A stretch of 64,000 nt of DNA from Streptomyces tauricus (GCF_014650955.1 NZ_BMVY01000011.1:62001-126000), one strand, 5' to 3'. Positions 1 to 8,282 are shown, numbered from the stretch's first letter. The notes: generated by a model from the sequence alone, not told the origin. Program-made: numbers and translations.

Positions 1-1
1 G

Positions 2-508
2 ATGGTGCGGATCTGCAAGGAGGAGTCCTTCCACCAGCGGCAGGGCTACGAACTGCTGCTGACCATGATGCGCGGCACCGAGGCCCAGCGGGACATGGTC
101 CAGGACGCCGTGAACCGCTGGTGGTGGCCCTCGCTCATGATGTTCGGCCCGCCCGACGGCGACTCGCCCAACTCCGCGGCCTCGATGGCCTGGAAGATCA
201 AGCGGCACACGAACGACGAACTGCGCCAGCGGTTCGTCGACATGACCGTCCCGCAGGCCGACAAGCTCGGCGTGACACTGCCCGACCCGGAGCTGCGCTG
301 GAACGCGGAGCGCGGCCGGCACGACTTCGGCACCCCCGACTGGTCCGAGCTCAAGCGGGTCATCGGCGGCGACGGACCGTGCAACGCGGAGCGGGTGGAG
401 CGGCGCAGGTCCGCCCACGAGGACGGCGCCTGGGTACGGGAGGCGGCCACGGCCCACGCCGCCAAGCGGGCCCGGCGCGCGCGTGCGCAGGAAGGGGCGA
501 CGGCATGA
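2..508 (+). CDS. paaA: Phenylacetyl-CoA epoxidase catalytic subunit PaaA (3' part)
   Basis: This is the C-terminal 168 residues of the di-iron subunit of the phenylacetyl-CoA 1,2-epoxidase, which activates the ring of phenylacetyl-CoA with O2. The gene enters from outside the window, so the first in-window ATG is not the start. The fragment opens with an E-E-S-F-H stretch (residues 8-12) typical of the ferritin-like helix that carries iron ligands, followed by the conserved W-W-W-P and F-G-P-P segments seen in PaaA. The tail is Ala/Arg rich. The stop overlaps the paaB start (ATGA). Identity rests on family pattern plus the complete paaBCDE order behind it, so it is secure. Confidence 0.95.
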   Translation: MVRICKEESFHQRQGYELLLTMMRGTEAQRDMVQDAVNRWWWPSLMMFGPPDGDSPNSAASMAWKIKRHTNDELRQRFVDMTVPQADKLGVTLPDPELRWNAERGRHDFGTPDWSELKRVIGGDGPCNAERVERRRSAHEDGAWVREAATAHAAKRARRARAQEGATA

Positions 509-840
509 GCGACTCCACCCCCGGTGCGACCCCGGACACCACGCAGGACGTGGCAGCCAAGGGTGACTGGCCGCTGTACGAGGTCTTCGTGCGCGGCAAG
601 CGCGGACTCAACCACGTCCACGTGGGCTCCCTGCACGCCGCCGACGACACGATGGCCCTCACCCACGCGCGCGACCTCTACACCCGCCGCAACGAGGGCG
701 TCTCGATCTGGGTGGTGCGCTCCGAGCACATCGCCGCCTCCACCCGAGACGAGAAGGACCCTTTCTTCGCGCCGAGCGCCGACAAGGTCTACCGCCACCC
801 GACGTTCTACGACATCCCCGACGACGTCCCGCACATCTGA
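505..840 (+). CDS. paaB: Phenylacetyl-CoA epoxidase subunit PaaB
   Basis: Small structural subunit (111 aa) of the PaaABCE epoxidase. In the known complexes PaaB bridges the PaaAC heterodimers and is needed for full activity. The sequence has the family signature W-P-L-Y-E-V-F-V-R near residue 25, then G-L-N-H-V-H-V-G and the R-R-N-E-G segment. The ATG at 505 overlaps the paaA stop, which implies translational coupling. The length is slightly above the usual ~95 aa because of a 20-residue polar N-terminal extension. A GGAG-type ribosome site for the next gene follows directly after the stop. Confidence 0.95.
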   Translation: MSDSTPGATPDTTQDVAAKGDWPLYEVFVRGKRGLNHVHVGSLHAADDTMALTHARDLYTRRNEGVSIWVVRSEHIAASTRDEKDPFFAPSADKVYRHPTFYDIPDDVPHI

Positions 841-850
841 GGAGCAGGGC

Positions 851-1678
851 ATGAGCGACGACCATGTCTATCTGTCCCTCGCCGAGGGACACGAGGACGA
901 CACCCGCTGGGCGTACGGCACCGGCTTCGAGGACCCACTCCACGGGGTGGACACCACCGTGCCCGAGGGCGTCGACGCCGCATCGCTGGCCGCGGACTGC
1001 GTGGCCCTCGCCGACGACGCCCTGGTGAGCGCCCAGCGCCTCGCCGAGTGGACCACCCGCGCCCCCGAGCTGGAGGAGGAGGTCGCCCTCGCCAACATCG
1101 GCCTCGACCTCCTCGGCCAGGCCCGCCTGCTCTACGCCCGCGCGGGCCAGGTCGACGGCACCGGACGCGGCGAGGACGCGTACGCCTACTTCCGGGGCGC
1201 GGACGACTTCAGGAACGTCCGGCTGGCCGAACTGCCGGGCGGCGACTTCGCGTTCTCGGTCGTCCGGCTCCTGGTGCTGTCCAGCTGGCGGCTCGCGCAC
1301 TTCGAGGAGCTGTCGTCACACCCCGACCCCGTCCTGGCCGCCGTCGCGGCGAAGGGCGTCAAGGAACTGACGTACCACCGGCAGTACGCGGCCGAGTGGG
1401 TCGTGCGCCTGGGCGACGGTACGGAGGAGTCGCACCGCCGTACCCGCAGGGCGATGGAGCGGATCGCCCCGTACTTCGGCGAGTTGTTCACGGCCTACGA
1501 CGTACGGGACGAGGTGGTCGCCGTCCTGCGGCAGGTCACCGAGGCGGCCGGGCTCCCCATGCCGGTCTACCGGCCGCTGCCCGGCACGGGCAGGGCAGGG
1601 GAGCACACCGAGCATCTCGCGCCGCTGCTGGCCGAGTTGCAGAGCGTGGCCCGCGCGCACCCGGGGGCGACATGGTGA
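851..1678 (+). CDS. paaC: Phenylacetyl-CoA epoxidase structural subunit PaaC
   Basis: PaaC (275 aa) is the inactive ferritin-like partner of PaaA and helps bind phenylacetyl-CoA. The chosen ATG at 851 has GAGGAGCAGGGC just upstream. An open frame continues upstream of it but only overlaps paaB in another frame. The protein is helical and contains A-N-I-G-L-D-L-L-G-Q-A-R near residue 80 and E-L-T-Y-H-R-Q-Y near residue 175, both typical of the family. The catalytic carboxylate set of PaaA is not kept, as expected for PaaC. The 3' end overlaps paaD. Confidence 0.95.
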   Translation: MSDDHVYLSLAEGHEDDTRWAYGTGFEDPLHGVDTTVPEGVDAASLAADCVALADDALVSAQRLAEWTTRAPELEEEVALANIGLDLLGQARLLYARAGQVDGTGRGEDAYAYFRGADDFRNVRLAELPGGDFAFSVVRLLVLSSWRLAHFEELSSHPDPVLAAVAAKGVKELTYHRQYAAEWVVRLGDGTEESHRRTRRAMERIAPYFGELFTAYDVRDEVVAVLRQVTEAAGLPMPVYRPLPGTGRAGEHTEHLAPLLAELQSVARAHPGATW

Positions 1679-2187
1679 CCGCGGTGGGCAACGCGCGGCG
1701 CGCCTGGCACATCGCCGAACAGGTGCCGGACCCCGAACTGCCCATGCTCACACTGGCCGACCTCGGCGTGCTGCGCGGGGTAGAGGTGGGCGCGGACGGC
1801 ACCGTGGTCGCGCGCCTGACACCCACCTACTCGGGCTGCCCCGCGATGGCCGAGATGCGCGCGGACGTGGCGGCACGCCTGCGCGGCGCCGGGTACACCC
1901 GCGTGGAGATCCGTACGGTCCTGGACCCGCCGTGGACGAGCGACTGGATCACTGCCGAGGGCCGCCGCAAGCTCACCGAGCACGGGATCGCGCCGCCGGG
2001 AGCCGCCCCCCGGCGCGCCGCAGGTCCGGTGCCCCTCGTGCTGACCCCCACCCGCCGCACGGTGCCCTGCCCCCGCTGCGGCGCGACGGACACCGAGGAG
2101 ACGTCCCGCTTCTCGGCCACGTCCTGCAAGGCGCTCCACCGCTGCCGCGCCTGCCGCGAACCGTTCGAGTACGTCAAGGAGATCTGA
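1672..2187 (+). CDS. paaD: PaaD, Fe-S maturation factor for the epoxidase
   Basis: PaaD (171 aa) belongs to the MIP18/DUF59 family and is thought to help mature the Fe-S centre of the phenylacetyl-CoA epoxidase system. The DUF59 part (about residues 10-90) holds the core motif P-T-Y-S-G-C-P, with the conserved cysteine. The C-terminal 40 residues form a zinc-ribbon-like segment with P-C-P-R-C-G and C-R-A-C-R, which is standard for PaaD but absent from plain DUF59 proteins. The ATG at 1672 lies inside the end of paaC; a GTG at 1675 is a less likely alternative. The stop shares bases with the paaE start. Confidence 0.93.
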   Translation: MVTAVGNARRAWHIAEQVPDPELPMLTLADLGVLRGVEVGADGTVVARLTPTYSGCPAMAEMRADVAARLRGAGYTRVEIRTVLDPPWTSDWITAEGRRKLTEHGIAPPGAAPRRAAGPVPLVLTPTRRTVPCPRCGATDTEETSRFSATSCKALHRCRACREPFEYVKEI

Positions 2188-3362
2188 TGGAAGGCCTGAG
2201 TCAACACCCGGCGGAAGGCGCCACGGTCCCGGCGGCCCAGGCCCCGGCCGCGGTCGCGACGGCCCCCGCCCCCGCGCCGGTCGTGCCCGCCCGGGTCCGC
2301 CGCCGCCCGGCCTTCCACACCCTGCGCGTCGCCGCCGTCCAGCCGCTCTGCGAGGACGCGGCCGCCGTGAGTTTCGAGATCCCGGCGGAGCTGGCGGCGG
2401 AGTTCGCCTTCGCGCCCGGCCAGTCGCTGACACTGCGGCGCGTGGTCGACGGACGGGACGAGCGGCGTTCGTACTCGATCTGTTCACCGGCCGGTTCGGT
2501 GCCGCGCATCGGGGTGCGGGTGGTGCCGGGCGGTCTGTTCTCGGCCTGGCTCGTGCGGGAGGTGCGCCCCGGCGACACGGTCGAGGTGATGGCCCCCACC
2601 GGCACGTTCACGCCCGACCTCGCCGCACCCGGCCACCACGTGCTGGTCGCGGCCGGTTCCGGTGTCACGCCGATGCTCTCCATCGCCGAGTCCGTCCTGG
2701 CCGCCCACCCGCGCTCCACGGTGACCCTCTTCTACGGCAACCGCCGCACGGACACGGTGATGTTCGCCGACGAGCTGGCGGACCTGAAGGACCTGTATCC
2801 CGCCCGCTTCCAGCTCGCCCATGTGCTCTCCCGTGAGCCCCGCGAGGCCGAGGTGCTGTCCGGCCGCCTCGACGCGGAGCGGTTCTCGGCGCTGGTCGGC
2901 TCGCTGGTCGACGTGGAGTCCGCGGACCACTGGTGGCTGTGCGGGCCGCACGGCATGGTCGTCGACGCCCAGCGGGTCCTGACCGGCCTCGGCGTGCCCG
3001 GCGACCGGGTTCACCGGGAGCTGTTCTACGCCGACGACGAACCGGTACGAGAGGTGCGTCACGAGGAGGCGGCCCTGGAGGGGCCCGTCAGTCAGGTCAC
3101 CGTCACCCTCGACGGCCGCTCCACCACCTCGGCCCTGGTCAGGGACCGGAGCATCCTGGAAGGCGCCCAGCGGACCCGGCCCGATCTGCCCTTCGCCTGC
3201 AAGGGTGGCGTCTGCGGCACCTGCCGTGCTCTGATCACCGACGGCAAGGCCGACATGCGCCGCAACTTCGCGCTGGAGGACAACGAGGTCGACGCGGGTT
3301 ACGTACTGACCTGCCAGTCGTACCCGGTCTCCGAGACGCTGACCGTGGACTACGACAGCTGA
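2187..3362 (+). CDS. paaE: Phenylacetyl-CoA epoxidase reductase PaaE
   Basis: NAD(P)H-dependent reductase (391 aa) that feeds electrons to the PaaA di-iron site. Order of parts: a Pro/Ala-rich N-terminal extension (about 1-40), an FAD-binding barrel with R-R-S-Y-S-I-C (about 100), an NAD-binding domain with A-A-G-S-G-V-T-P-M (about 155), and a C-terminal plant-type 2Fe-2S domain with C-K-G-G-V-C-G-T-C plus a downstream Cys in L-T-C-Q-S-Y. All four iron ligands are present. The start overlaps the paaD stop (TGATG). It is the last gene of the operon in this window. Confidence 0.95.
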   Translation: MEGLSQHPAEGATVPAAQAPAAVATAPAPAPVVPARVRRRPAFHTLRVAAVQPLCEDAAAVSFEIPAELAAEFAFAPGQSLTLRRVVDGRDERRSYSICSPAGSVPRIGVRVVPGGLFSAWLVREVRPGDTVEVMAPTGTFTPDLAAPGHHVLVAAGSGVTPMLSIAESVLAAHPRSTVTLFYGNRRTDTVMFADELADLKDLYPARFQLAHVLSREPREAEVLSGRLDAERFSALVGSLVDVESADHWWLCGPHGMVVDAQRVLTGLGVPGDRVHRELFYADDEPVREVRHEEAALEGPVSQVTVTLDGRSTTSALVRDRSILEGAQRTRPDLPFACKGGVCGTCRALITDGKADMRRNFALEDNEVDAGYVLTCQSYPVSETLTVDYDS

Positions 3363-3502
3363 GGCGGCGGCCGTCCCGCGACGACCGAGAGGGCCGAGGT
3401 GGCCGTTCCGTCGGCCGACCGGTCGGCCGTCCGGTGCGGACAGGCACGGATATCACTCATAAGTCGGCCTTATGGGGTCATAGATCCAGCCCGGCTACTG
3501 AC

Positions 3503-3527
3503 TTAGGATTACCTTAGTTTAGGCTCC
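3503..3527 (+). promoter_or_regulatory. Candidate iron-responsive (DmdR/IdeR) box upstream of the ferredoxin reductase
   Basis: An AT-rich patch contains TTAGGATTACC followed by TTAGTTTAGGCTC. The second part matches 12 of the first 13 bases of the actinobacterial iron-box consensus TTAGGTTAGGCTCACCTAA, while the right half is poor. It sits about 40-65 bp before the ATG at 3568, where a repressor site would act. The DmdR assignment is an inference from motif likeness only. Confidence 0.4.
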
Positions 3528-3567
3528 CGGTGAGTACTCCTGATCACCGCTCGAAGGGAACCTGATC

Positions 3568-4932
3568 ATGCCTCGCCCCCTGCGGGTAGCCATAGTCGGA
3601 GCCGGCCCCGCCGGGATCTACGCCGCCGACGCGCTGTTGAAGTCCGCAGTGGCCGTCGAGCCCGGTGTCTCCATCGACCTCTTCGAGCGGATGCCGGCCC
3701 CCTTCGGCCTGATCCGCTACGGCGTCGCCCCCGACCACCCGCGCATCAAGGGCATCATCACGGCCCTGCACCAGGTGCTCGACAAGCCGCAGATCCGCCT
3801 CTTCGGCAACGTCGACTACCCGGGTGACATCAACCTCGACGACCTCCGCGCCTTCTACGACGCGGTGATCTTCTCCACCGGGGCGACGGCCGACCGGCAC
3901 CTCGACATACCCGGCATCGAGCTGGACGGCTCGTACGGCGCGGCGGACTTCGTGTCCTGGTACGACGGGCACCCGGACGTGCCGCGGACCTGGCCGCTCG
4001 AGGCCGAGAAGGTCGCCGTCCTCGGCGTCGGCAACGTGGCGCTCGACGTGGCCCGCATCCTCGCCAAGACCGCGGAGGAACTGCTGCCCACGGAGATCCC
4101 GCCGAACGTCCACGAGGGGCTCAAGGCCAACAAGGCCCTGGAGGTCCACGTCTTCGGCCGCCGCGGCCCGGCGCAGGCGAAGTTCAGCCCCCTGGAGCTG
4201 CGGGAGCTGGACCACTCCCCGAACATCGAGGTCATCGTCGACCCCGAGGACATCGACTACGACGAGGGCTCGATCGCGACCCGCCGCGGCAACAAGCAGG
4301 CCGACATGGTCGCGAAGACCCTGGAGAACTGGGCGATCCGCGACATCGGCGAGCGGCGGCACAAGCTGTTCCTGCACTTCTTCGAGTCGCCGACCGAGAT
4401 CCTCGGCGAGGACGGCAAGGTCGTCGGTCTGCGCACCGAGCGCACCGCCCTTGACGGCACCGGCAACGTCAAGGGCACCGGCGAGTTCAAGGACTGGGAC
4501 CTCGGCGCGGTCTACCGTGCCGTCGGCTACCTCTCCGACAAGCTGCCCAAGCTGCCCTGGGACGTCGAGTCGGGCACGGTCCCGGACAAGGCCGGCCGTG
4601 TGATCGAGGAGACCGGCGAGCACCTGACGTCGACGTACGTCACCGGCTGGATCCGGCGCGGTCCGGTGGGCCTCATCGGCCACACCAAGGGCGACGCCAA
4701 CGAGACGGTCGCCAGCCTGCTCGACGACCACGGGAACGGCCGTCTGCAGACGCCCGCCTCGCCGGAGCCCGAGGCGGTGGACGCGTTCCTCACCGAGCGG
4801 AACGTCCGCTTCACCACGTGGGAGGGCTGGTACCGCCTGGACGCCGCGGAGAAGGCGCTCGGCGAGCCGCAGGGCCGCGAGCGGGTGAAGCTCGTGGAGC
4901 GCGAGGACATGCTCGGCGCGAGCGGAGCGTAA
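3568..4932 (+). CDS. FAD-dependent ferredoxin/flavodoxin-NADP+ reductase, FprA type
   Basis: A 454-aa adrenodoxin-reductase-like enzyme that moves electrons between NADPH and ferredoxins, for example for P450s or Fe-S enzymes. The FAD fold is at the N-terminus (V-G-A-G-P-A-G-I-Y, residues 8-16) and the NADP fold near residue 153 (G-V-G-N-V-A-L-D-V). Other family motifs are R-Y-G-V-A-P-D-H-P, G-R-R-G-P-A-Q-A-K-F and G-W-I-R-R-G-P-V-G-L-I-G. It follows the paa operon but is separated by 205 bp and an iron-box-like patch, so it is probably its own unit. A relative of about the same length lies at 22645-24000 on the other strand. Confidence 0.93.
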   Translation: MPRPLRVAIVGAGPAGIYAADALLKSAVAVEPGVSIDLFERMPAPFGLIRYGVAPDHPRIKGIITALHQVLDKPQIRLFGNVDYPGDINLDDLRAFYDAVIFSTGATADRHLDIPGIELDGSYGAADFVSWYDGHPDVPRTWPLEAEKVAVLGVGNVALDVARILAKTAEELLPTEIPPNVHEGLKANKALEVHVFGRRGPAQAKFSPLELRELDHSPNIEVIVDPEDIDYDEGSIATRRGNKQADMVAKTLENWAIRDIGERRHKLFLHFFESPTEILGEDGKVVGLRTERTALDGTGNVKGTGEFKDWDLGAVYRAVGYLSDKLPKLPWDVESGTVPDKAGRVIEETGEHLTSTYVTGWIRRGPVGLIGHTKGDANETVASLLDDHGNGRLQTPASPEPEAVDAFLTERNVRFTTWEGWYRLDAAEKALGEPQGRERVKLVEREDMLGASGA

Positions 4933-4952
4933 GCACGGAAGCAACCCGTCGA

Positions 4953-4995
4953 CGGGAGTGGCCCCAGCTGTGACAGCTGGGGCCACTCCCGTTTT
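4953..4995 (+). terminator. Rho-independent terminator after the ferredoxin reductase
   Basis: A perfect 18-bp stem (arms 4953-4970 and 4974-4991) with a TGA loop is followed by TTTT. It begins 21 bp after the stop of the reductase gene. Confidence 0.93.
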
Positions 4996-5062
4996 CGCGT
5001 CCGCTCTCCGTCCGCTCTCCGGCGGTGTGACGTTCGACGCGCGGCGTGCGACTTGCGCCGTG

Positions 5063-5109
5063 AAACCGATCGGTTTACCTTTTGAGGGAAGGGAAACCGA
5101 TCGGTTTCC
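5063..5109. promoter_or_regulatory. Two TetR-type operators upstream of the SDR gene
   Basis: Two exact copies of the palindrome AAACCGATCGGTTT lie at 5063-5076 and 5094-5107. The second is extended to an 18-bp perfect palindrome by GG/CC flanks. They are 31 bp apart and end about 30 bp before the SDR start. A near-identical third copy lies before the TetR gene at 5855-5868, so the TetR protein encoded at 5902-6471 is the obvious ligand. Confidence 0.85.
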
Positions 5110-5140
5110 GCATCCTGCGTTCTGAGGTTCGGAGAGAGTC

Positions 5141-5842
5141 ATGACCGCAATCGAGGGTTCCGTCGTCCTGGTCACCGGTGGCGGCAGGGGAATCGGCAAG
5201 GCGCTGGTGGAAGGGCTCTTCGAGCGGGGCGCGAAGAAGGTGTACGCCACCGCCCGCGACCCGCGGACCGTCAAGGACACCCGGGCCGTACCGCTGGCCC
5301 TGGAGGTCACCGACCCCGCCTCCGTCGCGGCAGCCGCCGAACAGGCCGGCGATGTCACCATCCTGATCAACAACGCGGGCGTCTCCATGCAGACGTCGTT
5401 CCTGGACTCCCCGGTCGACGACGTGCGCAAGGACTTCGAGACGAACTTCTACGGGCCGCTGCTCACCGCCCGCGCGTTCGTCCCCGTGATCGAGCGCAAC
5501 GGCGGCGGCCACATCCTGAACGTCCACTCCGTCCTGTCGTGGATCGGCCTGGCCGGCTCGTACAGCGCGTCCAAGGCGGCGCTCTGGTCCCAGACCAACT
5601 CCCTGCGGCTCGACCTCGCCCCGCGCGGGATCAGCGTCACCGGGCTGCACGTCGGTTACGTCGACACCGACATGACCGCGGCGATCGACGCGCCCAAGTC
5701 CTCGCCCGTGGACGTGGCGGCGCAGGCGCTCGCCGGCATCGAGAGCGGTGCCTTCGAGGTGCTCGCCGACGACCTGACCCGCCAGGTCAAGTCCGGTCTG
5801 TCGGCCGACATCTCGGTCCTGTACCCGCAGCTGGTCGCCTGA
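5141..5842 (+). CDS. Short-chain dehydrogenase/reductase
   Basis: A 233-aa classical SDR. It has the cofactor motif T-G-G-G-R-G-I-G at residues 12-19, N-N-A-G at 77-80, a probable catalytic Ser130, and Y-S-A-S-K with Tyr141 and Lys145. The acidic residue pattern after the second strand does not settle NADH versus NADPH. The substrate is unknown. The ATG at 5141 is preceded by GGAGAGAG. The gene is followed by a TetR gene, and both carry the same operator upstream, so the SDR is probably de-repressed by a small-molecule ligand, perhaps its substrate. Confidence 0.9.
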   Translation: MTAIEGSVVLVTGGGRGIGKALVEGLFERGAKKVYATARDPRTVKDTRAVPLALEVTDPASVAAAAEQAGDVTILINNAGVSMQTSFLDSPVDDVRKDFETNFYGPLLTARAFVPVIERNGGGHILNVHSVLSWIGLAGSYSASKAALWSQTNSLRLDLAPRGISVTGLHVGYVDTDMTAAIDAPKSSPVDVAAQALAGIESGAFEVLADDLTRQVKSGLSADISVLYPQLVA

Positions 5843-5854
5843 CCGGCAGCCGGT

Positions 5855-5868
5855 AGACCGATCGGTTT
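5855..5868. promoter_or_regulatory. Third TetR operator copy, before the tetR gene
   Basis: AGACCGATCGGTTT differs at one base from the two copies at 5063-5107. It lies 34 bp before the regulator start and suggests autoregulation. Confidence 0.75.
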
Positions 5869-5901
5869 CTACTGACCGGGGGACGGAGGTAGCCTCGCCC
5901 C

Positions 5902-6471
5902 ATGGCCACCACCACGGACAAGGCATCCACGAGGGACCGGCTGCTCGACGCGGCCGCGGAACTCTTCTACCGCGACGGCGTCTCCCTCGGCGTCGAGGCG
6001 CTCTGCCGGGCCGCCGGGGTGTCCAAGCGCTCCATGTACCAGCTCTTCGCGAGCAAGGACGAGGTGCTCGCGGCGAGCCTGGAGCGGCGGGCACCGGAGT
6101 ACGGCCGCATGCTGCACCTCGGCCCCGAGGACCCGCGCTCGCCCCGGGAGCGGATCCTGTACGTCTTCGAGCAGCTGGAGCGGGTGTCTGCGGAGGACGA
6201 CTACCGGGGGTGTCCGTACCTGTCGGCGCTGGTCGAGCTCAAGGACCCCGAGCACCCGGCCAGCGTCGTGGCCCTGCGCGTCAAGGGCGCCCTGACCGAG
6301 GCGTTCCGCGCGGACGCGGAGCGTGGGGGCGCCCGTGACCCGGAGCTGCTGGCCCGCCAGCTCACGCTCGTCTTCGACGGGGCGAGTGCGCGGGCGGGCG
6401 CGAAGGCGGAAACGCTGACGGGTCTGACGACGTCCACGGCGACAGCGCTACTGGACGCGTCAGGCATGTAG
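5902..6471 (+). CDS. TetR-family transcriptional regulator
   Basis: A 189-aa repressor. The N-terminal HTH (about residues 10-55) includes L-L-D-A-A-A-E-L-F-Y-R-D-G and R-A-A-G-V-S-K-R-S-M-Y, typical of TetR. The C-terminal ligand-binding part carries D-Y-R-G-C-P-Y, common in the subgroup that controls adjacent oxidoreductases. The three AAACCGATCGGTTT-type operators around the SDR and this gene make it the likely regulator of both. Confidence 0.9.
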   Translation: MATTTDKASTRDRLLDAAAELFYRDGVSLGVEALCRAAGVSKRSMYQLFASKDEVLAASLERRAPEYGRMLHLGPEDPRSPRERILYVFEQLERVSAEDDYRGCPYLSALVELKDPEHPASVVALRVKGALTEAFRADAERGGARDPELLARQLTLVFDGASARAGAKAETLTGLTTSTATALLDASGM

Positions 6472-6530
6472 CCCCTGTGCGAACGGGGCTGCACCCCAGC
6501 TTCCCTCGCCCCAGACCGGCGGAGGCGGAT

Positions 6531-6828
6531 TGCGCAGTTCCCCGCGCCCCAAAAAACGGCAGTGCGCGCCAGTTTTCCCCCGCGGGCCGGTGCGGGTGGG
6601 CCGCGCCGTTCCCCGCGCCCCCAAACCTGCGGGCCGGTCGGGGTGGGCCGCGCAGTTCCCCGCGCCCCTGAAAACGGGGCTGCGCCCCAGTTTTCCCGCT
6701 CCTCTCGCGCGGCGAACAGCGCAGCCTTCCACCCTCCAGGGGCGCGGGGAACGGCGCAGTCTTTTGGCTTTTGGGGCGCGGGGAACGGCGCAGTCTTTGG
6801 CCTTTCAGGGGCGCGGGGAACTGCGCAA
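6531..6828. repeat. Cluster of six GC-rich intergenic repeats (GGGGCGCGGGGAACTGCGC family)
   Basis: The 361-bp gap between the convergent TetR and HAD genes holds no credible gene. It contains six copies of a ~20-bp element: three in one orientation (6531-6550, 6601-6622, 6648-6667) and three in the other (6739-6759, 6773-6793, 6808-6828). Variants read TGCGCAGTTCCCCGCGCCCC or GGGGCGCGGGGAACGGCGCA. Opposed copies could pair as large RNA hairpins. Related copies occur at 22567, 24783 and 42498-42592, always behind a gene end. Confidence 0.85.
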
Positions 6829-6832
6829 CCAC

Positions 6833-7522
6833 TCAAGCCGGCGACCCCGCGAGCCAGTCGTATGCCTGTCGAGCCGTGAACTCCCCCTGGCCGCCACGGA
6901 AGACAAGCCCCGCCGCGGCGAACACGGAATCCTCGGCCTGCGCCACGACATACGGCACGGCAACGCACCGCATCCCCGCAGCCCCCGCCGCCACCACCCC
7001 CGGCACCGCGTCCTCCACCACCACACACCGCCCCGGCGCGACCCCCAACCGCCGCGCGGCCTCCAGGAAGACATCCGGCGCGGGCTTGCCGTGGGCGACC
7101 TCCTCCGCCGACACGACGACCCGCAGACGCGCGTCCAGCCCCGTACCCGCAAGGATCGCCTCGACGGCGGACCGCGACGACCCGGACGCCACCGCCATCG
7201 GAACCCCGTCCCCGGCCAGCAGCTCCACGAACGCGCGCATCTCCGGGTAGACCGGGGTCGACGCCCGGGCCAGCTCCAGATACCGCCGGTTCTTGTCCGC
7301 GAGCAGCTCCTCGGCCGAGGCGTCGAGCCCGTACCGCTCCTTCCAGAGCGCGATCGTCTCCTGCGTGCTGATACCGACGTACCGCTCGTGGTCGGCCCAC
7401 GTGAAGTCCGTGACGCCCTGCCCGGCGAGCGTCTGCCGGCCCGCCTCGTAGTAGTTCGGCTCGCTGTCCACGAGGGTGCCGTCGAGATCGAAGATGACCG
7501 AGATGCCGTCGAGATCGCTCAT
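6833..7522 (-). CDS. HAD-family phosphatase (phosphoglycolate/beta-phosphoglucomutase type)
   Basis: A 229-aa haloacid-dehalogenase hydrolase. Motif I F-D-L-D-G-T-L-V-D-S is at residues 11-20, motif II is A-S-G-S-S, the motif III lysine is in H-G-K-P-A-P-D, and motif IV is V-E-D-A-V-P-G. A helical cap lies between motifs I and II, so a small phosphosugar or related substrate is likely. The ATG at 7522 is the only M in frame near motif I. The upstream Lrp gene ends 21 bp away, so the two may be co-transcribed. The 3' end abuts the repeat cluster. Confidence 0.9.
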   Translation of the reverse strand: MSDLDGISVIFDLDGTLVDSEPNYYEAGRQTLAGQGVTDFTWADHERYVGISTQETIALWKERYGLDASAEELLADKNRRYLELARASTPVYPEMRAFVELLAGDGVPMAVASGSSRSAVEAILAGTGLDARLRVVVSAEEVAHGKPAPDVFLEAARRLGVAPGRCVVVEDAVPGVVAAGAAGMRCVAVPYVVAQAEDSVFAAAGLVFRGGQGEFTARQAYDWLAGSPA

Positions 7523-7542
7523 GGCATCCAGGATGCCAATGA

Positions 7543-8019
7543 TCAGCCCCGGGCCGAACGGCCGATCGACTCCACGAGCGGCAGCACCCGCTGCGGCACC
7601 CGTTCCCGCAGCGCCACCTCCGTCCGCGTACGAACGACCCCCGGCAGACTGATCAGCGCCTGGATCACATCCTCCAGGTGCCCGTTGTCCCGCGCCACGA
7701 CCCGCGTCAGCAGATCCCCGCCACCGGTGATCGAGAACGCCTCGATGATCTCCGGCACGGCGGCCAGCGCGTCCCCCACGTCGTCGAGATGCCCCTGGGT
7801 CACCTCGATGTGCACGAACGCCAGCACGGGGTGGCCCAGCGCGGCGGGGGAGAGCGAGGGAGCCGTCCCGGTGATCACCCCGTCCCGCTCCAGCCGGTCG
7901 AGCCGCGCCTGCAGCGTGCCGCGGGCGACCCCGAGGACCCGGGCGTACTCCCGCACGCTGGTGCGCGGCTTCTCCAGGAGCAGCCGGAGGATGCGGGTGT
8001 CGAGCTCGTCCACGGCCAT
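7543..8019 (-). CDS. Lrp/AsnC-family transcriptional regulator
   Basis: A 158-aa regulator with an N-terminal winged HTH (L-D-T-R-I-L-R-L-L at residues 6-14, then V-R-E-Y-A-R-V-L-G) and a C-terminal RAM ligand-binding domain (V-L-A-F-V-H-I-E-V and G-D-L-L-T-R-V-V-A). Such proteins often sense amino acids and control a neighbouring transport or metabolic gene. The FUSC membrane gene is divergent from it. An inverted repeat at 8070-8103 between the two is the probable operator. Confidence 0.92.
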   Translation of the reverse strand: MAVDELDTRILRLLLEKPRTSVREYARVLGVARGTLQARLDRLERDGVITGTAPSLSPAALGHPVLAFVHIEVTQGHLDDVGDALAAVPEIIEAFSITGGGDLLTRVVARDNGHLEDVIQALISLPGVVRTRTEVALRERVPQRVLPLVESIGRSARG

Positions 8020-8069
8020 GGTCCGTTGGTCTCCCTGCGGTACGGAGTGATCGTTCCTGACTGTACCAA

Positions 8070-8103
8070 TGGCTCAGTGGATCAGAAGCCTGTTGAGCCA
8101 CTG
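8070..8103. promoter_or_regulatory. Inverted repeat between the lrp-like and FUSC genes
   Basis: TGGCTCA (8070-8076) and TGAGCCA (8094-8100) are inverted with an 18-bp gap; CAGTGG and CCACTG overlap them. The position 50-80 bp before the Lrp start and upstream of the divergent FUSC gene suits an Lrp-type operator. Confidence 0.55.
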
Positions 8104-8282
8104 CCCCTCTCCTGCTTAACGTGGGCGTATCGATGGCGTCGTGACGCGCCGGACGGCAAGGAAGCCGGACCGGACCCACGACGCCATTCCCATGCCTGTG
8201 GGCGGTGTCCGCGGGGCCAGAGGCCCACCGGGCCACACACCCACAGGTGGTGTCGACGCGAATCGGGGGCGGGCAGCAGACG

